Below, one piece after another: positions 26,116-35,840 of a DNA stretch of 64,000 bases. This stretch comes from Bacillota bacterium (GTDB lineage: Bacteria; Bacillota; Clostridia; TANB77; CAG-465), in NCBI GenBank assembly GCA_023460235.1, contig JAEWRE010000043.1, positions 62,001 to 126,000 on the forward strand, given 5' to 3'. The stretch's first letter is position 1, and each line of letters begins with the position of its first letter. The notes beneath the pieces are model-generated. The model was not told where the DNA came from, made no database searches, and saw only the letters and a list, made by a program, of their open reading frames with translations. The position numbers were made by a program, and so were the translations under genes.

Positions 26116-27210
26116 CTACACATTAAATCTAAATACAATTATATCTCCATCTCTTACTACGTATTCTTTACCTTCAAGTCTAACAAGCCCTTTTTCTCTA
26201 GCTGCTGCAGTACTGCCATATTCAATTAAATCACTATATGATATAACTTCAGCTTTTATAAAGCCTCTTTCAAAGTCTGAGTGTATTTTTCCTGCTGCTT
26301 GAGGAGCCTTCGTTCCATTTTTTATTGTCCATGCTCTAACTTCTTGTTTTCCTGCTGTAAGATAAGATATTAAACCTAATAATTTATAGCTCGCTTTTAT
26401 TAGTTTATTTAAACCTGATTCATTTATACCATAATCATTCATTAAATTAATTTTATCTTCATCATCTAATTCGCTCAAGTCTTCTTCAAGCTTCGCACAA
26501 AGTGTAACAACTTCTGCATCCTCTTTTTTTGCATATTCTTTTACTTTTAATACATTTGCGTCATTTTCCATATTTTCAATTTGATCTTCTGATACGTTTG
26601 CAACATATATTGTTGGTTTAATTGTAAGTAAAAATACTTCTTTTAACATGTCTTTTTCTTCATCAGAAAGTTCCATTGTTCTTACTGGTTTTTCAGATTC
26701 AAGATGATCTTTTACTTTAAGTAGAAGTTCATTTTCGACTTTTGCATTTTTATCTCCAGTTTTTAATAATTTTGAAACTCTATCTATTCTTTTTGCAACA
26801 GCTTCAATATCAGCTAGTATCAATTCTAGAGAAATCGTTTCAATATCATCTATTGGATCAATTCTTCCTTCAACGTGAACAATTTTTTCGTCTTCAAAAC
26901 ATCTAACAATATGGGCTATTGCATCTGTTTCTCTAATATGAGATAAGAATTTATTTCCTAGTCCTTCACCTTTTGAAGCACCTCTAACTAAACCAGCTAT
27001 ATCAACAAATTCTATACTAGCAAATGTTGATTTATCTGTATCATACATTTTAGATAATACATTTATTCTTTCATCAGGTACATTTACAATACCTATATTT
27101 GGTTCTATTGTACAAAATGGGTAATTAGCACTTTCTGCTCCTGCTTTTGTTATTGCATTGAATAAAGTACTCTTACCAACATTTGGTAATCCTACGATTC
27201 CTATTTTCAA
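26116..27210 (-). CDS. ychF: Redox-regulated ATPase/GTPase YchF (Obg family)
   Basis: I choose the TTG at 27210: it is preceded by AAGGATG, gives the usual YchF beginning (KIGIVGLPNVGKST) and yields 364 residues, the family norm. The in-frame ATG 21 bases upstream overlaps that ribosome binding site region. The P-loop GLPNVGKST is at residues 7-15, and the G3 stretch is DIAGLVRGASKGEGLGN. A coiled-coil insertion follows (about 125-200) and a TGS-like C-terminal domain ends in YVVRDGDIIVFRFNV. YchF binds ribosomes and ATP and acts in stress responses. Confidence 0.95.
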   Translation of the reverse strand: MKIGIVGLPNVGKSTLFNAITKAGAESANYPFCTIEPNIGIVNVPDERINVLSKMYDTDKSTFASIEFVDIAGLVRGASKGEGLGNKFLSHIRETDAIAHIVRCFEDEKIVHVEGRIDPIDDIETISLELILADIEAVAKRIDRVSKLLKTGDKNAKVENELLLKVKDHLESEKPVRTMELSDEEKDMLKEVFLLTIKPTIYVANVSEDQIENMENDANVLKVKEYAKKEDAEVVTLCAKLEEDLSELDDEDKINLMNDYGINESGLNKLIKASYKLLGLISYLTAGKQEVRAWTIKNGTKAPQAAGKIHSDFERGFIKAEVISYSDLIEYGSTAAAREKGLVRLEGKEYVVRDGDIIVFRFNV

Positions 27211-27299
27211 ACTAAACACATCCTTTACCATAATATTATATCAGACGAAATTAATATGTCAAGAAATTTTATCTATTACCAGAAAACTAGAATAAAATA

Positions 27300-27328
27300 T
27301 TGTAACAGTTTTACTTGTATGGTATAAT
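27300..27328 (+). promoter_or_regulatory. Promoter of the SpoVB/MurJ-like gene
   Basis: TTGTAA, 17-base spacer, TATAAT with an extended TGG upstream. Confidence 0.75.
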
Positions 27329-27373
27329 TACTTTACTATATTAGTATAGTTAGTTAGGGAGATGTGATAGAAT

Positions 27374-28975
27374 TTGGCAATTAAGAAACAGACCTTTATG
27401 AAGGGTGTCTTGATTATAATGTTATCTCAAGTACTTATAAAATTACTTGGATTTATATATAGAATTGTGCTTACGAATTTTAAGCAATTTGGTGATATAG
27501 GAAATAGTTACTATGGTTCAGGATACACTGTATATACATTAATTCTTGCACTTGCAACTATGGGTATACCAAATACAATATCTAAACTTGTATCAGAAAA
27601 AATTGCTATTGGAGATAGGCGAGGTGCACACAAAATATTTAGAACTGCACTAGGACTATTTACAATTATCGGAGTGGGATTTTCAGTATTGCTATTTGCT
27701 TCATCTGGGTTCCTAGCTAATAACGTACTTGGAAATCCAGGAGTAAAATATACATTAATGGCACTTTCCCCAGCAATAATCTTTGTTGCTATGTCTGCAG
27801 TATTTAGAGGATATTTTGTTGGAATGCAAAATATGATGGAGTATAGTAAGGCACAAATACTAGAACAAATAGTAAATAGCATATTTTCAATAGTGTTCGT
27901 TGTAATGTTATTTGGATCTACACCAGAAATAATGGCTGCAGGTTCAACACTTGCTACTACTGTATCAACATCAATGGCATTTTTCTACTTATTGAGATAT
28001 TATAATAAAAATAAAAAAGATATATGGAAAGATATAAAAGAATCAAAGAAGTTTTCATTAGAATCTAGAAGTAAAATTGTTAAAAAATTAATATCATATG
28101 TTATTCCAATATCTTTTGGAAGTATAGTTGTTGCACTTTCTGGTGTAATCGATACTGTAACTGTTATTAATGGACTTCAAAAGTTTGGACTTGGAATTAA
28201 GGAAGCAAATGAACAATTTGGAATATTAGTTGGAAAAGTTGAAATATTAAATGCTGTTCCTTTATCAATAAATGTTGCGTTTTCAGTAGCATTGGTACCA
28301 TTTATTTCTGCTGCTATAGCAAAAAATAGAAAAGATGATGCATTGAATAAAATAAATTTTTCTATTAAAATATCTTCTATGATAGCGCTACCTTGTACAG
28401 CAGGACTATTTTTACTTGCTCCACAAATATTTGGACTTATATTCCCAAATGCAAGTGGAGGAGCGTATTTACTACAAATTCAATGCTTTATGATAATATT
28501 CTCTGTAATTACTCAAACTTTAAATGGTGCACTTCAAGGTATTGGAAAACTCTACGTACCTGGTGCTTGCTTATGTATTGGGGCAATAGCAAAATATGTT
28601 CTAAATGTTACATTAATACCGAAATTTGGAATAGTGGTTCCTGCGTATACAACTATAGTATATAACGGTATAGCATGTGTACTATGTTTTATAATATTAT
28701 TTAGGACATTAAAAGAAAAACCAAATATTTATAGCATAATTATAAAACCATTATTTGCGACTTTAGCTATGTCATTAAACATAATTTTACTAGAAAAAAT
28801 ACTAAGTTACATAAATATATCACAGTCTATAGAAACTGTTGCAATTATTGTAATCTCAGTTATAGTATATATACTATCAATACTGGTGTTTAAAGTTATG
28901 AGCAATGAAGAGATTTCTCAACTACCTTATGGTAACAAGATATGTCAAGCCTTAGGAAAAACGAAAAAAATATGA
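27374..28975 (+). CDS. SpoVB/YtgP-type lipid II flippase-like MOP superfamily protein
   Basis: This 533-residue protein has about 14 transmembrane helices. The N-terminus (MKGVLIIMLSQVLIKLLGFIYRIVL) and the stretch SPAIIFVAMSAVFRGYFVGMQNM are typical of the SpoVB/YtgP (MurJ-functional, Amj-type substitute) branch rather than Wzx. It probably flips the peptidoglycan precursor lipid II or a related lipid-linked sugar. The start is a TTG; a GGGAG stretch lies about 12 bases upstream, slightly far, so the exact start is uncertain. The gene is transcribed divergently from ychF. Confidence 0.88.
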   Translation: MAIKKQTFMKGVLIIMLSQVLIKLLGFIYRIVLTNFKQFGDIGNSYYGSGYTVYTLILALATMGIPNTISKLVSEKIAIGDRRGAHKIFRTALGLFTIIGVGFSVLLFASSGFLANNVLGNPGVKYTLMALSPAIIFVAMSAVFRGYFVGMQNMMEYSKAQILEQIVNSIFSIVFVVMLFGSTPEIMAAGSTLATTVSTSMAFFYLLRYYNKNKKDIWKDIKESKKFSLESRSKIVKKLISYVIPISFGSIVVALSGVIDTVTVINGLQKFGLGIKEANEQFGILVGKVEILNAVPLSINVAFSVALVPFISAAIAKNRKDDALNKINFSIKISSMIALPCTAGLFLLAPQIFGLIFPNASGGAYLLQIQCFMIIFSVITQTLNGALQGIGKLYVPGACLCIGAIAKYVLNVTLIPKFGIVVPAYTTIVYNGIACVLCFIILFRTLKEKPNIYSIIIKPLFATLAMSLNIILLEKILSYINISQSIETVAIIVISVIVYILSILVFKVMSNEEISQLPYGNKICQALGKTKKI

Positions 28976-28994
28976 GAAAATGTAAATAAAACTG

Positions 28995-29023
28995 TTGACA
29001 ATGTTAATCTTTTGTAGTATATT
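28995..29023 (+). promoter_or_regulatory. Promoter of the HU gene
   Basis: Perfect TTGACA, 17-base spacer, TATATT. The leader holds two Shine-Dalgarno-like stretches (CGGAGGG and AGGAGGG); the second serves the start codon. Confidence 0.8.
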
Positions 29024-29069
29024 CTTAGTGTAATCACAGTACGGAGGGTTACATTAGGAGGGATTTATA

Positions 29070-29348
29070 ATGAATAAAGCTGAATTAATAGCTAAAATTG
29101 CTGAAGAAAGCAAATTAACAAAAAAAGCTGCAGAAACTGCACTAGATGCTTTCGTAACAAGTGTTGAAACTGCACTTAAAGATGGTGAAAAAGTTCAATT
29201 AGTTGGATTCGGAACTTTCGAAGTTAGAGAAAGAGCTGCTAGAAAAGGAAGAAACCCACAAACTAAAGCTGAAATAAAAATACCAGCTTCTAAAGCACCA
29301 GTTTTCAAAGCAGGAAAAGCTTTAAAAGATTTAGTAAACAAAAAATAG
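29070..29348 (+). CDS. hup: DNA-binding protein HU
   Basis: This 92-residue protein begins MNKAELIAKIAEESKLTKKAAE and has the family signature GFGTFEVRERAARKGRNPQT, with the DNA-contacting arm ending in KIPASKAPVFKAGKALKD. It is a homodimeric nucleoid protein. Its codon use looks biased toward GCT/AAA/GAA as in highly expressed genes. It has its own promoter and terminator. Confidence 0.97.
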   Translation: MNKAELIAKIAEESKLTKKAAETALDAFVTSVETALKDGEKVQLVGFGTFEVRERAARKGRNPQTKAEIKIPASKAPVFKAGKALKDLVNKK

Positions 29349-29366
29349 TTTATTATAATTCTATAT

Positions 29367-29398
29367 AATCAGAGAGAAGTCTCTGATTTTTTTTGTCT
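29367..29398 (+). terminator. Terminator of hup
   Basis: Stem AATCAGAGA with TCTCTGATT, loop GAAG, then T8. Confidence 0.92.
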
Positions 29399-29503
29399 AT
29401 TAGAATGATATGAATTTGATATATTTGTAAAAAATATATTGAAAAATGTTAAAATATAATATATTATATAATAAATATGTATTTATATTTAGGGATGTGT
29501 CAT

Positions 29504-32200
29504 ATGGGACAAATAAATTTTAAAAAAGGGATATCTTTAATCACTTTAATAATTACGATAATAATAGTTGTTATATTAGCAGGAACTATTATTTTTCTTT
29601 TCAGTAATAATAATCCTATTACTGCAGCTAAACAGGCTTCATTTAAGCAAACCGTTAAAGGTTATCAAGATGAATTATCATTATTTATGATGAATAAAAC
29701 ACTAAAGCAAAATGGTGAGATTGATTTATCACAAGAAAACTATAGTGGAATGGTTGGAAATAATTCAATATATGTTCCAATTACATCAATGAAAGAAAAA
29801 GATGTACAGAATTTTATAGTAAAAGATGGCAAACTCCTTTATTCAGGAATTGATGAAAATGAATTAAAATGGGCTATGGAGATTGGTTTAGAAGTTGATA
29901 TAAAAACAGGGGAATTTGCTAAAGAGGCATATTATTATGATTCTTTAGAAGGTAATACTGTTAGTAATAATAAAAGTAAAGGTATGTCTCCAATTAGTGG
30001 AACTTTTATATTGCCATATACATATACAAATTGGACAGACAGTCAGTGGGAAGATGAAATAGCAGATTGGAAAAAACTAGGGATCGAATATTTAATTATA
30101 GGTGATACTGCACAAAAGGATTCTGGTGTGTGGAAGAGTTATTATCCATCAAACATAGCAAGTAGTATGTATTATGACGCTTTAACACCCCTTTTTGAAA
30201 GATGTAAGAGTAATAATATAAAAATATTTCTTGGAATGGGCATGGATTCTATTTGGTGGAACTTAAATCTTTCAAATGAACAAGATGGAACAAAATTTTT
30301 AAATCTATGTAATGAAATATCACCATTTATTGGGGAAATATATAATAAATATTATAATAATTATAGTGACGTGTTCTATGGATTTTATTTTGTACCAGAA
30401 ATGTCAAATCCGAGTTATTTAGATGTAAATGAAAGTAGAAGTATAGCCGTTAATAGTTTATCTAACGGAATAAATGTATTAATAAATAAAATCAATGAAC
30501 TAAATCCTAATTTAAAATTTATAATGTCTCAATATTTAAATATAAAGGATGATAGTACCTGGACAACAAAATCCACTGAAAATATTCAAGCTTTTTGGAC
30601 TGAATTAATAAATGCAACTAACTTTAGAAGTGGTGATATATTGTGCCCACAAGATAGCATTGGTGCAAAAGGTATGACACTAGATAAGTTACTTGAGTAT
30701 ACACTTGCATATAAAAGGGCAATATATTCATCTAATAAAAAAGATATTAAGTTATGGAGTAATGTTGAACTATTTGCTTCTCCAGATTCAGAACAATATT
30801 CTAATAAACCAGATGGCGTTGAGTATACAGGAATGGCAACTATTGATAGAATTATAAACCAAATTAATATTGTTTCTCCATGCGTTGAAAGAATTGTATT
30901 ATTTAGTTATTCTAATTACCTTAGCAGATTAAATTCAGTTGAAGGTTTCCTAAATACTTATACCGATTATTTAAAATATAAAAAATTAGATAGTGAAAAA
31001 CCAAAGGCTCCAAATAAAGTGAAAACTAGTCTAATAAATATATCTGGAAATAATTACTTGCAAGTTTCATATTCTGGTATGTATGATAATTATGGTATAT
31101 CAAGAGTAAACATTTATAAAAATGGAAAATTTTATACATATAGAGTTTCAAGTAGATCTGATGAAAATAAAGAAGATTTTCCACTTGCCCCACAGAGTTT
31201 CTTTGATAAAAATTTTAATTTATCATCAGATATAGCAACATATGATATTGAAGTTATAGATTGTGCTGGAAATGTATCTGATAAATTCACATTTACATTA
31301 GATAGTAGTAAACTTCCTAATAATACTGAATTAGATATGGCATATTATGGACCAAATATAACTCAAGCACCAGCAGGGGGGACTTTATATAAAGATAAAA
31401 ATGGTAATGTTGCACCTGTTCCAAAAGGATTTACAGTTTCAACTTTAGATACAGAAAACACAGTTGAAAATGGTCTTGTTATTAAAGATTCAAATGGGAA
31501 TGAATTTGTATGGATACCAGTAATATATGGCAAATATAAAAATTACTATAGAGATTCTAATAGAAAAACATTAGATTCTACATTACCTGAAAGTATAACA
31601 TCAGAAACATATCAAATAAGCAAATACAATGGATTTTATATAGGTAGATATGAATCCTCTTATGATTACAATAATGGAGTTCCAAGAGTGGCTGTTAAAA
31701 AGAGTTTAAATGCAACTACAACAGCAGGTATGTTTATATCTAGGGAAGAATATAATGGATATTTATGGAATTATGTATTATCTGATGAAGCAAAGAAATA
31801 TTCTGAAGAAATGTCTGATAGCTATCACTATGATTCAACAATAAAGACTGGTTTACAAACTGGTAGACAATGGGATGCTATATTAAAATGGATAGGCGAT
31901 TCAAATATATCAAATGCAAATTCATTTGGTAATTATAAAACATCTAAATGGCCAGCTAATCTTGGAAATTATGAATCTGGAGTTTTAAAAGCTTCTGGTT
32001 CTAATGATAATTGGAAAATAAAGAATATATATGATTTTGCAGGTAATCTTTCAGAATGGACAAATGAAACTTATAATTCTGAATATGTTATTCATGATAC
32101 TGCATTTGATAATGCTAATGCTGTTTTAACTTTCTATTGGCCTAACTCAACTTACTATTACTCAAATATTGGATTTAGAGTAGTACTATATTTAAAATAA
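29504..32200 (+). CDS. Surface protein: pilin-like leader, DUF4434-like barrel, Ig-like and FGE-like domains
   Basis: The ATG at 29504 is taken because it gives a short basic leader; GGGATG precedes it. This yields 898 residues. Residues about 5-32 (KKG, then ISLITLIITIIIVVILAG) look like a type IV prepilin-type N-terminus, although the usual Glu5 is absent. Residues about 161-490 match DUF4434, a TIM-barrel glycosidase-like family: SGTFILPYTYTNWTDSQWE, KKLGIEYLIIGDT, IKIFLGMG and YGFYFVPEMSN, with Glu in the last as a possible acid. Residues about 500-610 look Ig-like. Residues about 655-898 resemble the sulfatase-modifying/C-type-lectin fold (NGNEFVWIPV, YIGRYESS, DFAGNLSEWT, IGFRVVLYL). 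It is probably surface-displayed and sugar-directed. Confidence 0.8.
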   Translation: MGQINFKKGISLITLIITIIIVVILAGTIIFLFSNNNPITAAKQASFKQTVKGYQDELSLFMMNKTLKQNGEIDLSQENYSGMVGNNSIYVPITSMKEKDVQNFIVKDGKLLYSGIDENELKWAMEIGLEVDIKTGEFAKEAYYYDSLEGNTVSNNKSKGMSPISGTFILPYTYTNWTDSQWEDEIADWKKLGIEYLIIGDTAQKDSGVWKSYYPSNIASSMYYDALTPLFERCKSNNIKIFLGMGMDSIWWNLNLSNEQDGTKFLNLCNEISPFIGEIYNKYYNNYSDVFYGFYFVPEMSNPSYLDVNESRSIAVNSLSNGINVLINKINELNPNLKFIMSQYLNIKDDSTWTTKSTENIQAFWTELINATNFRSGDILCPQDSIGAKGMTLDKLLEYTLAYKRAIYSSNKKDIKLWSNVELFASPDSEQYSNKPDGVEYTGMATIDRIINQINIVSPCVERIVLFSYSNYLSRLNSVEGFLNTYTDYLKYKKLDSEKPKAPNKVKTSLINISGNNYLQVSYSGMYDNYGISRVNIYKNGKFYTYRVSSRSDENKEDFPLAPQSFFDKNFNLSSDIATYDIEVIDCAGNVSDKFTFTLDSSKLPNNTELDMAYYGPNITQAPAGGTLYKDKNGNVAPVPKGFTVSTLDTENTVENGLVIKDSNGNEFVWIPVIYGKYKNYYRDSNRKTLDSTLPESITSETYQISKYNGFYIGRYESSYDYNNGVPRVAVKKSLNATTTAGMFISREEYNGYLWNYVLSDEAKKYSEEMSDSYHYDSTIKTGLQTGRQWDAILKWIGDSNISNANSFGNYKTSKWPANLGNYESGVLKASGSNDNWKIKNIYDFAGNLSEWTNETYNSEYVIHDTAFDNANAVLTFYWPNSTYYYSNIGFRVVLYLK

Positions 32201-32234
32201 AATTACTATATTTAATACATTATTTATATAGAAA

Positions 32235-32266
32235 AATGGAAGTGATTTTTAATCACTTCCATTCTC
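32235..32266. terminator. Shared bidirectional terminator between the two surface-protein genes
   Basis: Perfect 13-base stem (32235-32247 with 32251-32263) and a loop of three T, flanked by A-rich DNA on the left and T-rich DNA on the right, so it can serve both convergent genes. Confidence 0.85.
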
Positions 32267-32278
32267 ATTTTATAATAG

Positions 32279-34988
32279 CTATTTTTCTAATTCAAAACAT
32301 CTTACAAATTTACTAGTAGATATATTATCGCCATTTCCTAATTGTCCATATTCATTTCTACCAGCACCATAAACACTACCAAATGAACTAGCAAATATAG
32401 TAAATCCATTGCCTAATGTAACCTTTTCTATCTTTTCTTTTAATGCCAATTTTTGAGGAGTAGGGTATACACCTCCAATATCATATCCGTCACCGAATTG
32501 TCCATATTCATTATATCCCCATGCATATACTTCACCGTTTTCAAGTAATGCAATTGTATAATTGTTATAACTTTTTATAGATTTAACTTTATTGTTTCCA
32601 AAACATGTTAATTTTTCAAAATCATAATTTTTATAGCCAAAGCCTGTAGTATTAGGACTATCACCAGTAGAATATAAGTCACCATCATTAGTTAAGATGT
32701 ATGTTGATTTTGAGTAACTTTCTTGTGACCAATAAGAAGTATAATTTATATCTTTTATATCATTTATTATTTTACTTAATGTATCATTTATTGGTAATTT
32801 ACGAGGATATTTAGTAACTTTATCTTGAGTAGAGGTAATATTTATATCTCCAACTATCCCTCCTGGAAAATATAATTTTGAATCTCTACCAGCCCAATAA
32901 AATTCATTATCATCTGTAACAAATATTAAAAGATCATTGTCATTGGTAACAAATATATCTTTTATGTTATTAAATGGAGTAATACCATCTTTTGTAACTT
33001 TTACATATTCTTCTTTTCTTGATAAATCACCCCAACAGCCTGTGTATGTATCACCTTTTACGTATAATTCTCCAGTATTTAAAAGTACATATTTTGCTGA
33101 AGGAGAAGATAATATCTTCTTTGCATTTGTGAGTTGAGGATTTTTATATGTCAGACTTTCCCATGTGTTAGTATCTCTATCGACTATGCTTATATAGTTT
33201 TCCATTCCCTGTACAAATATAGCATTATTAAATACTTCTTTTAATGTTATTCTAACTCTTTTTCCTATTCTTGTTATATCAGGATAATCACTCATATAAT
33301 AAATACCATTACTTTTAAATACTCTCATTAATGGAGAATTTACTTTTTCGCTAACATTTGTAATTGATTGATTATATGGTGTTAAAGTTAAGTTACCTGA
33401 TTCAGCATTATAATTCTTAATATACATTTTACCATTAGAATACATAAGTCCACTATTGTCTATAACAATATTTGAATCATTTATTCCTTCAATTGCTTTA
33501 GGAGGTACATCATAAATTCTATTATTATTTAAATCATATCTATATAAACCATTGACATAGATTTTTCCATCATTAGTTTTGTATAATATATTTGAATTAT
33601 ATGTTTCTTCATAAGTCATATCTATAACATTAGAAGCAATTTTTATAAATGTACTATACTTTTCATCACCATTAATTGCAATAGCACCATAACCATTATA
33701 TCCACATCCGTATAAATCACCGCTATTAGTTAAGATATAACTGGTAAATGCACCACTTACAATTTTCTTAGCATTTTTATATGAATCAAGCTTTATAAAA
33801 CTATTAGAATTGTTATAATTTCCATTTGCAAGTACACCATTATGATTTTCTCCACAGCCATATACTGTTCCATCAGTATATTCTACTAGCGTATATCCTT
33901 CACCTAAACTTGGATATATTTCTTTAATTCTACTTCCATCAATTTGTGTAATGTTTATATATCCTTTGTATGTGTTAGTATTTCCTTGCCCAAGAGTTCC
34001 TCTAACATTTGATCCACAAGCCCAAACTCTATTTTCTGTATCTAAAATCCAAGTATTTTCCAAACCTGCCCAAACATTTTTTACTTTAATTTGTTGATCA
34101 TTTATTTTTATATTTTCATTAATTTTTGTTGGTGAGGTTACATTATTTGAATAACCTTGTCCTAATTTGTTATTTACATTTTCTCCCCAAGCCCATAGAT
34201 CATTATTTTCATCAATTATATATGCTGTTCCTGTAGAAAAATAAGTCTTTTTTACATTTTGTGGGTTAGTTATTTGCTCTGGATATATAAATTCTTTTAA
34301 TCCACCATATTCCATTGCTTCATCAGAAGTTTGACCTGTTATATCATTTATCTGTCCTAATACTTTTAATGTCCCATAACCATATAACTTAAAGGTATTG
34401 TTGTTTAAAGCTATGTATTCAGCATTTAATACACTACCAAGAGGTATAATACTATATTCAATTACACCTTTATATTTTACACCTTTAATATGATATACGT
34501 CATAACTATTACCACCAACATAAATATATAGGTCGTCGTTATAAATCTTGGCAGATTTTATTAAGTTATTATCTAATTTATAAAATTTGGTATAATCTAT
34601 GTCATCCAAATCAGGTATATTAGTATTATCTTTTGTTTCATATGACTTTCTCATCAAAATATATTTAAATTCATTAGAGAAACTTTGTTTTAAATTACTA
34701 TCTAAACTTTCCATCGTTATATATTTATTATCTTCATCTTTTTGAATAGGATATAACTCTAATTCATCATTGTAATTTATATATTTAGTCATTCTATAGA
34801 GTTCAATTTCATCCTTTATATTAGATATATTATTTAAGATTTTTGCATCTTCTGCAGATGCGAAAACATTATTACTACTAAAATTTAATATTATTGCTCC
34901 TGCTAAAATAATAATGACAATTATAGTAATTAATAATACAATTAAAGAAATTCCGCCCGTTTAACTTACTTATTTTTTTCATTTTCAT
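32279..34988 (-). pseudogene. RCC1-repeat surface protein with pilin-like leader, frameshifted near its start
   Basis: The long frame (837 codons, 34792 down to 32279) encodes many RCC1-type repeats (for example LLENGEVYAWGYNEYGQFGDG and FGSVYGAGRNEYGQLGNGD), predicting a beta-propeller. Its own first ATG lacks a leader. Upstream on the same strand, an ATG at 34988 behind GAGGTTG starts MKMKKISKLN. The frame that continues the long ORF then reads GGISLIVLLITIIVIIILAG, a leader like that of the 29504 gene. The two pieces join exactly if one base is removed from the three-base run at 34956-34958 (GGG on the coding strand). The restored protein would be about 902 residues. It could be a real loss-of-function mutation, a switching site or an assembly error. 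Without the leader the protein is probably not exported. Confidence 0.75.
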
Positions 34989-35025
34989 CAACCTCACTTA
35001 TATAAAAATTAAAAAACTTTTTATA

Positions 35026-35054
35026 ATTGTATCATATACGATAAATTAAAACAA
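35026..35054 (-). promoter_or_regulatory. Promoter of the RCC1-repeat gene
   Basis: Minus-strand TTGTTT, 17-base spacer, TACAAT preceded by TGA. Confidence 0.55.
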
Positions 35055-35300
35055 TAATTTACAAAATATTGTTTTAAAATTGCATAAAATAAAAAATAAG
35101 TAGAATTTTGAGTTTTAAGAGATATAATTGATACAGAATAATTATTAATGAATTTGATAAATACTAAGAAAATAATTTGATTATTGTATATAATAAAATA
35201 AGGTATGTATAGGGTATTTATTATGATATAACATACTTTATTTTTAATTAAGTATTAATTAAGATACCAATATTTTTGTTACAAGAATCTTAAGAAACTA
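35055..35300. other. Gene-free AT-rich stretch with one long hairpin
   Basis: No credible ORF. At 35196-35208 and 35231-35243 there is a 13-base inverted repeat (one G-T wobble) just after a TATAAT at 35189. This could be a small RNA or a remnant, but no -35 box is seen. Confidence 0.3.
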
Positions 35301-35329
35301 TTGTAAAAGATATAAATATATAGTATAAT
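35301..35329 (+). promoter_or_regulatory. Promoter of tRNA-Leu
   Basis: TTGTAA, 17-base spacer, TATAAT. The tRNA starts about 70 bases after the predicted transcription start. Confidence 0.75.
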
Positions 35330-35406
35330 GTACACGTATTAAGAAGGTGCATGGTCTTAAATCTAAAAAATATAATACTTTAACCAAACCATAATACAAT
35401 TAATAT

Positions 35407-35493
35407 GCCGAAATGGTGGAATTGGCAGACGCGCTAGACTCAAAATCTAGTGGTAGCAATACCGTGTGGGTTCGAGTCCCACTTTCGGCACCA
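35407..35493 (+). tRNA. tRNA-Leu (anticodon CAA)
   Basis: Class II tRNA with acceptor GCCGAAA/TTTCGGC, a long variable arm, anticodon loop CTCAAAA, T-arm GGGTTCGAGTCCC and encoded CCA. Confidence 0.95.
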
Positions 35494-35502
35494 TAAAGAA
35501 TT

Positions 35503-35541
35503 AAGAAAATGAAAATGTTATTTTTCATTTTCTTTTTTGTC
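35503..35541 (+). terminator. Terminator of tRNA-Leu
   Basis: Stem AAGAAAATGAAAA with TTTTCATTTTCTT followed by TTTTGT. Confidence 0.8.
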
Positions 35542-35840
35542 ATTATAAAAAATATTTATTCTTAAATTATATTATTTCTATAAATCCGAAAGTATATTAT
35601 TTAATGTAATGAAACAATATACTTCATTGCATTTATTTTATTTTAAAAGTATCATAAATTATTTTATAGCTAATATACTAATAAAAAAGTTTGATAGAGA
35701 TTAATGATAAGTTTCTATTCTTACTTATTTTCTGGGTTATTTATTAAAGTCTCTTTTATTTATAATAAAAAAATACATATAAAACAGTAGAGGTAATTAT
35801 ATATAATAGGGAATGATACTTTAAAAGGAGGTATTTGATT
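35542..35840. promoter_or_regulatory. Leader and intergenic region before the transsulfuration genes
   Basis: No gene is seen. A hairpin at about 35604-35634 (AATGTAATGAA with TTCATTGCATT) followed by T-rich DNA may be a further terminator. I looked for an S-box or T-box core and did not find one. A strong AAAGGAGG lies at the end and serves the next gene. Confidence 0.35.

Noticed and set aside
28393..28665. Plus-strand frame of 90 codons inside the SpoVB-like gene
   Set aside because: It is a shadow of the real gene in another frame, with implausible Trp/Cys-rich composition.
35542..35840. Possible S-box or T-box riboswitch before the transsulfuration genes
   Set aside because: I could not find the conserved core of either. 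Only a terminator-like hairpin is seen.
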